Below, piece after piece: positions 56,518 through 64,000 of a stretch of 64,000 nucleotides of DNA. The stretch covers positions 89,048,797 to 89,112,796 of the forward strand of contig NC_071392.1 of assembly GCF_022682495.2 (NCBI RefSeq), in the 5' to 3' direction. Numbering within the stretch: the first letter of the stretch is position 1; each line of letters begins with the position of its first letter. The position numbers and the translations under genes are program-made. A model generated the notes under the pieces. It was given only the letters and a program-made list of their open reading frames with translations. It was not told where the DNA came from and searched no databases. The DNA comes from Desmodus rotundus. Its lineage: Eukaryota; Chordata; Mammalia; Chiroptera; Phyllostomidae.

Positions 56518-56849
56518 TATTATTTCACTAGAGCTGCCATAACCTAGAGATCTGAGATCTGGCAGGGGTGGGTCTTCTCAAGCCTCTCTTCTTGGCTGGT
56601 AGATGGCCGTCTTCTCCCTTTGTCCTCAGGTGGTCCTCTGTGCATGTCTGTGTCCTAATCTCCTCTTCCTATAAGGACACCAGTCCTACTGGATCCGCGC
56701 CCACACTCGATGACCTCATTTTAACCTAATTACCTCTAGAAAGGCCCTACCTCCAAATATATTTGGAGCTATTAGGAGTTAGGCCTTCAATGTATGGATT
56801 TGGAAGAGGGGGAAGAAACACAATTCAGCAGATAACAATTCCTCATTCA
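56518..56849 (+). repeat. Ancient interspersed repeat (L1M-3'-end or LTR type), copy 3
   Basis: The blocks 'actagagctgccataaccta', 'ggtagatggccgtcttctcc', 'tgtgtcctaatctcctcttc', 'ataaggacaccagtcctact' and 'gacctcattttaacctaatt' match this common mammalian repeat. The segment with 'cagttctggaggctgg' is deleted here. It ends near 'cacaattcagcagataac'. Confidence 0.65.
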
Positions 56850-56882
56850 AAAAAAAAAGAGAAAAAAACAATTCCTCATTCA
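56834..56882. mobile_element. A-rich 17-nt insert flanked by a 16-bp direct repeat
   Basis: aacaattcctcattca occurs perfectly at 56834-56849 and 56867-56882, enclosing a 17-nt A-rich block with a single G (aaaaaaaaagagaaaaaa type). This is what a retrotransposition event that copied only the poly-A tail would leave. Confidence 0.7.
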
Positions 56883-57990
56883 GATTTCTTTACATGGCTG
56901 CAAATCAGCATTTTCAATGCTGTCAACCTTGTCTCCTACCCCGACTCATAAACGAAGCTCCAGCAAAACCATTCTCCGATAATTTGGGAGAGTCTCACAT
57001 TTCCTGTCTCAGGGCCTCTGCTCATTCTTATGGCTGTTTCTAATTTCTGTCCATCAGAACTCTTCCCATCCTTCCAAGTCCTTGACAAATGCCATCTCCC
57101 CTCAGCTTTCCTGTTTCCTCAAGGGAGGTGCTTTCCTCCTCCTCCTGAGTGGGCATTGGCTGCTTTGTCCGTCCTTTGTCCATCCCTGCCTCCTTTAGCT
57201 CCCCATTGTCTGAGGACAGTGCCGTCTCTCCCCTTCCAATAGGTCTGGCAGAGCTTCCAGGTAGAGAACTCCTGGCCGCAGGTGTGGTTTTGTGACCCAA
57301 GCTCAGCCAATCAGATCTGTCTCTGGGAGATTTTCTCCTGAGTGGAGACAGAGGTGGTTGGAGCTGTGCCTTTTGATCCCAGCATGCCTGATGGTTCCTG
57401 AGTTCCTCCTTTGGTGACCACCACCACTGGCCCTGTCCCTGTCATTCTCAAAACATAGGCTAAGCTTTTTTTTTTTTTGCTGTTCTGTGAGCTACCCAGA
57501 AGCCTTCTAGTAAACCTACCGACTACTTTTCTTTCTGAAGTTAGCCAGTGTTCACCAACCAAATATCTCTATTGTTGGTACTTTGAACCCCCAGGGCACT
57601 ATGCTTGTACGTCTCCTAACACACTCGATTCTTCCTTTTATGAAATAGGGCCCTTGCTTTCCCCACATTTCTTTGTTCCCTTGCTCATCTCGGCCTTCAA
57701 GCAGCTAGTCCTTCTGTTTTCATGGCCTTAGTGGGATGTGATGAAGCAGAGAGAGAGAGGGAAAAGAAGTGTTCTAGTGTCACAAAAGTGACTCACAGCA
57801 CAGACAAAAGATTTGGGAATAAACATGACTCGCGGTGGTGAAATTCCCCACCCACCCCTACCTGCCCAGTCTTCCCAGTTCAGAGAATTCTCAGGGCCAG
57901 AAGGAAGAAGGAAAGAGGGCAAGTGTGGGGACGTAGAGACCTGCGGAGGTAGTGAGACCCCATAAAGAAAACTAAGGGACGGTGTGTGCC
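56883..57990. other. Unassigned sequence, part possibly ancient repeat
   Basis: 57230-57560 ('tgacccaagctcagccaatc', 'agatctgtctctgggagatt', 'gctgttctgtgagctaccca') may be an old repeat of uncertain family. A T10 run lies at 57470-57479. No gene recognised. Confidence 0.35.
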
Positions 57991-57994
57991 TTCT

Positions 57995-58345
57995 TTTGTT
58001 TGGGCGGCTACAACAGGACAATGCCGACTGGGTGGCTTATAAACAATAGAAATGTATCGCCCACAGTTCTGGAGGCTGGAGAGTCCAAGACGAAAGTGCA
58101 AGCACATTTGGTGCCTGGTGAGGGCCCGACTTTCTGGTTCACAGATGGCGTCTTTACACTATGGATGTCCCCACATGGCAAGGGAGCTGCCTGGGATCCT
58201 CTTTGTAAGGGCACTAACCCTGTTCATGAGGGCTCCCCCCATGACCTAATCACCTCCCAGAGGCCCGACCTCCTACTGTCCTCATAACCTTGCAGGATAG
58301 GATTTCAGCGTATGAATTTGGGGGGAAGCAGGTGTTCAGCCCATA
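57995..58345 (+). repeat. Ancient interspersed repeat, copy 4, best preserved
   Basis: The blocks 'tgggtggcttataaacaata', 'cacagttctggaggctggag', 'ttggtgcctggtgagggccc', 'tgttcatgagggctcccccc' and 'catgacctaatcacctccca', then 'ggatttcagcgtatgaattt', follow the whole consensus of this family. The L1M-3'-end versus LTR assignment is left open. Confidence 0.7.
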
Positions 58346-58710
58346 GCAGCATGTTCAAGCATGCTGGTAAGGGGCACACTGACACCAGCAACCCAGAAAG
58401 GCCTTAGAAGTAGCAAGATGATCAGAAAGTCGTAACGGGACCACACAGAGCAAATGGGCATGTCCCTTGGCTGCTGCCATGAGCTGCTAATGCAGAGCCA
58501 CAGGGGCCGTGGATGTGTGGGCAAACAGTGCTGACGGACGATACTGAGGACCATAAAGGCACCCCCCCCCATGCCTTAGAATTCTGTAACCCCTGAGAAT
58601 CTGTCACAACCCAGAACATAGTGGGGACCCCCTCTGAGCTTATTAAACCAAGTGCAAAGTAGACTGAAAACAAATTGAGTCGTTAAAGAGAAATATAGGA
58701 GGAAATTGTT
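58346..58710. other. Unassigned sequence
   Basis: No gene or repeat recognised. A C9 run lies at about 58562-58570. Confidence 0.4.
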
Positions 58711-58714
58711 CTTT

Positions 58715-58905
58715 CTTTCCAGAGGTGAATAGTAAGATTGATACCCCCGACTCCCTTATTTCTGCACTAGTCTTGTCCTTCCCACTAGGCTGTAGCAGAG
58801 CAAGGATGTAGCTTTCTTACCTTTGTTGCCCCTGAAACTGCTGTCTGAGTGACTTACGCAGAGTCAACACTCAGGAAACATGCTTTTAAGTTGAACTGAA
58901 TTGAA
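58715..58905 (+). repeat. L2 3'-end remnant
   Basis: The blocks 'cactaggctgtagcagagca', 'gcagagtcaacactcaggaa' and 'agttgaactgaattgaa' resemble the L2 3' end with its TGAA-type terminus. Confidence 0.4.
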
Positions 58906-59149
58906 TCAGGCGCAGATGGGGCCATGCACAGAAGGGTTGGATGCCCGATGACAGTGAAACAGTTATTCTTGATTTACGGGAAGGGTCCTGAACATCTTTC
59001 ACATTCTCATGAGAAAGTGAAAGAGTCGTACCGGTGGCCTGGCACCGCCGATGGACTTGGCTTCCCCGGCCTAGTGAAGGCTGTTTGACCCCAGTGAGCA
59101 GAAAGAGTTGGCACTGTCTCTCCCTCGTGGTCAGAGAGTGCTTTCAGTG
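58906..59149. other. Unassigned sequence
   Basis: No repeat or gene recognised. Confidence 0.4.
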
Positions 59150-59330
59150 TTGCAAGACTGGACCACCAAGTTGTAGAAGTGGAAGAGATATTAACCAAAT
59201 GGGCCAACACTCTCCCTTGTAAGTGGGGAAAAGAACTGAAGCCCAGAGATATGTGGCAATTTACCCAAAGTAACAGAGTCGATGAGAAAGTCAGAGTTCC
59301 CCATTTTCCCACCCAGCTGGCACTCCATGA
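59150..59330 (-). repeat. MIR remnant
   Basis: The blocks 'aactgaagcccagagatatg' and 'tggcaatttacccaaagtaa', then 'cagagtcgatgagaaagtca', are the antisense of the MIR core. Confidence 0.55.
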
Positions 59331-59569
59331 CCTGCCCCTTCAACCTGTCTGTTGGAGGTCCTCAACTCTCTCGCTCCATGGTCCCCATTTTCCACACTCC
59401 CAACAATCCGGAGAAACCTCAGCTTGGATCAAGCCAAGGCTTCTGAGCTCTTTCTCCACCAGGGCTGCCGAGCTCTGCTTGAGAATCTTAGAAGGCTTCA
59501 CAGACTGATGCCACCATAAATTCATGGGCCTTCGAGGCTGCCAGCCATCTGTGAATTCTTCCCCGCCCC
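59331..59569. other. Unassigned sequence
   Basis: No repeat or gene recognised. Confidence 0.4.
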
Positions 59570-60600
59570 ACTCTCTCAGTCTCCACTTATTTGTGTCCTA
59601 GTCTTGGACGATTTTTGTACTTCCCTCCAACTTTTGACCTCATGACATCTCCCCTGTACACCCAACCCTACTGAAATAAATCCCTCAAAGCCCTTGACGC
59701 CCCACCACTAAACCTCTGTGTGTGCCTACATCCCAGGGCATTCTTTGTACCTGCGTGCTGAATTATACCTCCTCTGAAGGAGATCATTCTTTGCTTTGTC
59801 CCTTCTCTGTTCCCTCTTTTACTTCTTCTTCTGAACCACTTGTCATCAGCACGCGAGCAGATGCACACATGTGCTTCCTATTTCAAATCAAACACACTTC
59901 CTCCACCCCTTGCCCCACGTCCTCTTTCTGCAGCCCCCTCACTCCCTCTCCCTTCTCGGGTTCTCTACGCTCACTGTCTTCAACTCCCGCCACAGTCTGG
60001 CTGTTGTCTCTGGTCAATGACAATTGTCCTCACTGCTGTCAAGTCCAATGGAGTGCAGTGGGTCAGTCCTGCCCCTGCTAGACAGCATTGACCCTGTTCA
60101 GCAGTCTTCCTCTTCTGGAGACATCCTCTTCATTTCTGTGATGACACACTGCTCTGATTTTTCTCTGACTTCTCTCGCCATGTCCTGACAGTCTCTTTGT
60201 CAAGCTACTGTTCCTGTGTCCATTCCTAGCACCTGTTGGGGTTGCTAGGCTATCTTCTCTGGTCACCCTAAATACTGTCACTAGGCTATTTTATCTACTT
60301 CCTTCATTCCACTTGCAATCCAGGTTGAGGACTCCCAACTCTGTATGTGCCAGTGCAGACCTGGACCTGAGCCCTAGATCTGTAATGCCATTGGCTATCT
60401 GTACATGACATCTAAACTCAGCATGTTTAAAATTAGACTCCATATCTCTGCACACCCCCCCCAAAAGCCCTCCTTCTCCTCCCAGTGAAAGACAACACTG
60501 TCATCCTGAGTTCCTCCTCCCTCGCCCCTCCCAAAGTCACTGAATGCTCTCAAGCCCATGCTCTCAACATTCCTCCAACCAGCCTGCCTCTTGAGAGAAA
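59570..60600 (+). mobile_element. L2 LINE remnant (ORF region)
   Basis: The pyrimidine-rich + strand follows the L2 consensus: 'tcctcactgctgtcaagtcc' and 'aatggagtgcagtgggtcag' (about 60030-60065), 'gaggactcccaactctgtat' (60327), 'gacatctaaactcagcatgt' (60408) and 'aaaattagactccatatct' (60428). It is among the oldest LINEs in mammals and long dead. Frames such as 59722-60081 are decayed L2. Confidence 0.65.
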
Positions 60601-60602
60601 AC

Positions 60603-60835
60603 CATAGGGAAGTGGTTAAACTTGCTGCCAGATGAAGTGGGTTGAAATCCCAGATCTACCATTTGGTTATGCACATGCCTTAGCCTGGCTATAGTTTCTT
60701 CATTTATAACCTGTGGGTGGTAATAAAGGGCCTTCTTCTTGGGGATGCTGTGAGGATTGAATGTGATGGCGCATGCAAGCCCTTGGAAGAGCATTTGGCA
60801 CAAGACAGGCATTGGCCCTCGTCATCGTCCTCGCT
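60603..60835 (+). repeat. MIR SINE, nearly full length
   Basis: The blocks 'ggttgaaatcccagatctac', 'catttggttatgcacatgcc', 'tagtttcttcatttataacc', 'gctgtgaggattgaatgtga' and 'gcatttggcacaagacaggc' follow MIR in full order. It lies between two L2 stretches. Confidence 0.7.
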
Positions 60836-61099
60836 GTCACTGTCCAGAGCCAGCCACGTCCATGCTGTCTTCCTGCATAGGAGCTAGTCCTCCCCACAAC
60901 TACCATCAAACCCTTACCTACATAGTTGTTCCAGCTCCTCCTTATCCTTCAGGGCTCAGCTGAACATCCTTGAGAAAGACAGGCTTTCTCTCCTCCCAAG
61001 TGTAAGAACCCCCCATCCTCTCTTCTCCACAAAGCTCACCACTGAATGTTTGTATGTCTCTCACTGCAAATATGAGCTCCACTATCTTTTACATTTATG

Positions 61100-61100
<1 letters not shown>

Positions 61101-61143
<43 letters not shown>
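61101..61143. repeat. (ATT)n microsatellite, about 14 units
   Basis: Nearly pure ATT repeats abut the tail end of the reverse-oriented Ves SINE, so on the SINE's own strand this is an (AAT)n tail. Likely length-variable. Confidence 0.95.
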
Positions 61144-61363
61144 TAATTCTCACCCAAGGATTTTTAGAGAGAAGAAGGGGGGAAAGAGAGAGAGAGAGAA
61201 AGAAACATCAATGTGAGAGAGATATATAGATCAGTTGCCTCCTGTACATGTGCCAACCAGAGATCAAACCCACCACTTGGGTATGTGCCCCGACCAGGGA
61301 TCAAACGCACAAGTTTCTGGTGTACAGGATGACATTCCAACCTACTGAGCGACCCGGCCAAGG
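61144..61363 (-). mobile_element. Ves SINE, older subfamily, reverse orientation
   Basis: On - the head (ccttggccgggtcgctcagt) lies at 61344-61363. Two body blocks appear as antisense of 'gatcaaacccaccacttggg' and 'gatcaaacgcacaagtttct'. The purine-rich run and 'ttaattctcacccaaggat' mark the TCCTCGGGTGAGGATT-type end. It is inserted in an L2 element. Confidence 0.9.
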
Positions 61364-61505
61364 TTATGGCTTTATTACCTCCACACTAGATCATGAAGTC
61401 TTTGGAAGCAGGGACTTCCTTTGGTTCACTGCTAGATCCCAAGAAGCTAGAAGAGTGTCTAGCCTATAGAATGTGTTCAATAAATATTTGCTGAATAAAT
61501 TAGAT

Positions 61506-62215
61506 GATGTCTAGGCTATCATTTTCTCAACACAGTTGTCAGCTTCTTAGGCAGCAGAAAACATTGCAATTCATTTTGGAAATTGAATACCCAGAAAATC
61601 TTCTTAAAATAATACATAATCGGTTCTCGTTCAGAGATGTCTCACCTTGAGAAACCTTGTAAAATCTTCTCAGATGACTTCTACACCCTCCATCACGTCG
61701 ACTGTAATACATCTTCATGGACTTGGCTCCAGAGACCCTTAACCTTGAAGAAACCTTAGCTCTTCTTTTTATGGAAAGATTTTTTACATTAGAAAAGCCT
61801 ATGGGCTACTTTAACATGAAATAATGACCTTAATCACATTTGACAACCCTTTCTACTTAAAATTATTCATGAGATTCAAGTGAGTAGTTAGTAAATTAAT
61901 GACAGATTTAACTTTAAGTGGTCTTTCCCTCCTACTGTTTTCGCTATGATGACTTGTAATACGCAGTAGCCTTTGTTGGTTTTAAGAAGTAGAAGAGAGT
62001 TTCTTTCATTTTAGACAGTTCTTTTAAAATATCTTTCCTTAGGCCAAAACCGATGAGATTCCAAAGGGGCATGTGTCACTAGTTATTATGAATAAGCACT
62101 TACTCTTTTCATACTCATGTTTGGGCATTTTTTTGACCATCCAACCCTGTTCTCTTTTCCATCCCCTCTTTTTCCTCTTTCCTTCCTTTTTTTGAGGGAA
62201 AAGAAAAGAGGAAAA
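61506..62215. other. Unassigned AT-rich unique sequence
   Basis: No repeat or gene recognised. Confidence 0.4.
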
Positions 62216-62573
62216 TAGGGAAGAGTGTATAATATATACATCTGTGAAAGGAGAGGGATCTCACAGTATATGGAGAAGGGAGGGTCTGCATATAGGCTTA
62301 CATATTCTATTAATATATGTGCACGATATGTGTGTGTTTGTGTGTATATGTGTGTATATGCATAAATACTTAGGATGTCCTAATATGTTTATTAGTTAAC
62401 TTCCAAGGTTATCTTCATAAATGGGTAAAATTTCCAAAGATGCATATGAATATATGAATGTGTATGTATGTATGCAACCACATATACATGATACATGTGT
62501 GTATTACCTAGTATAGACATATAAATAACATGTGTGTTGATATATATGTCCTGTGTGTGTGGATGAATATATA
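62216..62573. repeat. TG/TA-rich low-complexity DNA, part 1
   Basis: Alternating purine-pyrimidine runs include 'gatatgtgtgtgtttgtgtg', 'tatatgtgtgtatatgcata' and 'gtgtatgtatgtatgcaacc'. Not a clean microsatellite. Confidence 0.8.
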
Positions 62574-62693
62574 GAGGGTGGGGCAAAAGTGGGTTTATAG
62601 TTGTTTGTATGGAAAAATAATACAATAGTTAATAAAATACAAGAATAAAGTCTGTCTCATGTACTCACAACTACAAACCTACTTTTGCCCAAT
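62574..62693. mobile_element. Mariner-type MITE (about 120 bp)
   Basis: The left inverted repeat gggcaaaagtgggtttatag + ttgt (62581-62604) and the right one read on - (gggcaaaagtaggtttgtag + ttgt) match at 22 of 24. The left outer flank is TA. The interior is only about 60 bp and AT-rich. A non-autonomous Tc1/mariner-type element without coding capacity. Confidence 0.78.
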
Positions 62694-62840
62694 ATATTTA
62701 TACACAGAGATGAATATAAATATAGGTGTGTGTGTATAAACATATGTGCATATATGTAATATGTATATATTATTACATGTGTATATACATATACGTATGT
62801 ATATTACATACACGTATTATATATAAATAATATGAATATG
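62694..62840. repeat. TG/TA-rich low-complexity DNA, part 2
   Basis: It continues the low-complexity tract ('atatgtaatatgtatatatt', 'atatacatatacgtatgtat') between the MITE and the deleted mariner. Confidence 0.8.
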
Positions 62841-63546
62841 CAAAGTCTGTCCTGAAAAAGTCCAGTCATTGTTAATATCACAAAATGGTTTGCGTGACAT
62901 TAATGTAACCTGGCAGCCAAGGAGAGTGGACTGGAATGAGCATGGGTGAACAATGACGACTTCACTGTACTAGTCAGTGGGGGTGGTAGGCCCCGTGCTG
63001 TGTGGCCATCGCAGCCAAAATGACTGAGCAAGTACAGCAATGAATCTGCATCCAATTTTGCGTTAACCTTGAACATTCCCCCATGGAAACTATTCAGATG
63101 GTTCAGAAGGCCACAGCTATGGACAACTGGTGATTGGCAGCTTCATCACAACAATATGCCCTCTCACGCATCACATCTCATGCAGAGTTTTTTGGAAAAA
63201 CATCAAGTCACCCAGGTGACTCAGCCCCCTACAGCCAAGATTTGGTGCCCTGTGACTTCTGGCTTTCCCCCAAACTAAAATCACCTTTGAAAGGGGAGAG
63301 ATTTCAACCATTGATGAGATTCAGGAAAATACAACGGGGCAGCTGTTGGAGACTGTGAGAACCGTGTGAGGTCCCAAGGGGCCTCCTTTGAGGGGGACTA
63401 CTTTGCCTCCTACTTGGATATGCACGCTGATATGGCAGCTGTCAGAATGCGATCTAACAAGATTGTTTGGAATTAGGTTTAAGACAACTAAGCACTCCTA
63501 GAGCCATCATAAGGAAAAAACATAATGGACTTTTTGGGCAACCCAA
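62841..63546 (+). mobile_element. Internally deleted mariner transposon with dead transposase
   Basis: The ends carry diverged inverted repeats (left 'cctgaaaaagtcca', right read on - 'gcccaaaaagtcca'). A start-like ATG at 63019 gives MTEQVQQ then a stop, followed by an N-terminal remnant (PMETIQMVQKAT as frame pieces). It jumps directly to the C-terminal half: GDWQLHHNNMPSHASHLMQS in one frame and YSQDLVPCDFWLSPKLKSPL in another. The middle of the transposase, including the first catalytic Asp region, is missing. The usual second Asp in HHDN is Asn (HHNN), and at least one frameshift separates the parts. The length of about 700 bp compares with about 1.3 kb for a full mariner. It resembles the FLJ37770/GVQW3-like mariner transposase family. 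Not functional. Confidence 0.85.
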
Positions 63547-64000
63547 TATAATAAGAGGAAGTTTATTTAGAAAGTCACAGAGGTAGAAGTGAGCTGTAGA
63601 AGGAATGGACATGGAAAAAAAGTTACAGAGGCAAAAAAAAAAAAAGTCCTTGGAGCTCAGGAGAGAGAAAGGTAAAGGTAACTCCTCTGAGGGAAGAAGA
63701 GGGGGAGGGGAAGGTACCAGCCTTGCTCCTGGGAGAGAGAGTGTGCTAGGTCCTCCATCCTAAGGGCTTTTAAGGTTCAGCATTTTAGGGGAGGTCCTAG
63801 GAGAGGACCTCAATAGAATATTCATCAGCTTTCTAGGTGTGTCCTTTCAGGTTCATGGTCTCCATTGATTGGCCAGCACCAGGGGGCAGGGTCATTAGTC
63901 AGTGAGCTGTTCCTAATGTCAGCCACGGCATTGCTTGTCCGGTTTTGCTGCTTTTCTGGGCCTGGAGCTGAAACACAACTGAAGACTAGATGTATTTGAT
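63547..64000. other. Unassigned sequence at the window edge
   Basis: An A13 run lies at 63633-63645, followed by purine-rich DNA and 'attgattggccagcaccagg'. It has some look of an LTR or internal ERV piece (a CCAAT-like inverse ATTGG, GC-mixed), but I cannot assign it. It continues beyond the window. Confidence 0.3.

Larger units (their letters stand above)
60880..61505 (+). repeat. L2 3' end, split by a Ves SINE
   Basis: Left part: 'cttatccttcagggctcagc', 'tgaacatccttgagaaagac' and 'gcaaatatgagctcc'. Right part (61365 on): 'tcatgaagtctttggaagca', 'gagtgtctagcctatagaat' and 'gtgttcaataaatatttgct' + gaataaa, the L2 3' end. The two parts are continuous across the Ves insertion. Confidence 0.65.

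Noticed and set aside
60919..60969. Exon-like segment on - with donor GTAAGG
   Set aside because: It lies in an L2 remnant and all three frames contain stops.
1..64000. CRISPR array, operon, insertion sequence or other prokaryotic system
   Set aside because: There are no regularly spaced direct repeats with unique spacers and no coding density. The window is mammalian repeat-rich DNA.

Overview
The window looks like nuclear DNA from a microbat. The main evidence is fifteen copies of a tRNA-derived SINE with the Ves (Chiroptera) layout: a head near GCCCTGGCTGGTGTGGCTCA, a B-box-like GGTTCGATTCC, the block CAGTCAGGGCACATGCCTGGG, a TCTC-rich stretch and an AAATAAATAAA tail. The tail and the GGGCCAGGTCCCCAGTAGGGG block suggest Noctilionoidea/Phyllostomidae, but that is inference. 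hAT and mariner-type short DNA transposons, which have been active in bats, agree with this.

I found no protein-coding gene I can name, no rRNA or functional tRNA, and no CRISPR or prokaryotic feature. The longest open frame is 160 codons, no longer than chance allows in 64 kb. I read the window as intergenic DNA or the inside of a long intron. Three short exon-like segments on the + strand (7489-7539, 22527-22613, 28288-28341) have good splice signals. The first two would join in a compatible phase, but I recognise none of the peptides.

Layout: 0-16 kb is mostly unique sequence with old MIR, L2 and L1 remnants and one CpG-dense patch near 5.4-5.7 kb. 16.2-22 kb is a stack of insertions: a decayed + strand L1 carrying a small L1 3' fragment with a perfect 15-bp target duplication and a Ves copy, then an old - strand L1 split by a hAT element, another Ves, and a younger - strand L1 3' end. 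22-31 kb is mainly unique, with three Ves copies, a CpG-dense block at 26.5 kb and two exon candidates. 31-38 kb holds old L1 pieces, a 2.4-kb - strand L1 (34.3-36.7 kb), a MER5-like hAT remnant and a mariner-type MITE. 38-51 kb mixes unique DNA with L1, L2 and Ves. 52-53.1 kb is a decayed ERV-L (class III endogenous retrovirus) integrase-region remnant. 54-61.5 kb has ancient repeats and a long L2 stretch. 62-63.5 kb has TG/TA-rich DNA, a mariner-type MITE and an internally deleted mariner whose transposase is dead.

These features do not form a pathway. The biology visible here is layered transposition. Repeat family names come from remembered consensus patterns, so old-repeat boundaries are good to roughly 20-50 bp. 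A RepeatMasker/Dfam run and a multi-mammal alignment would settle most calls.
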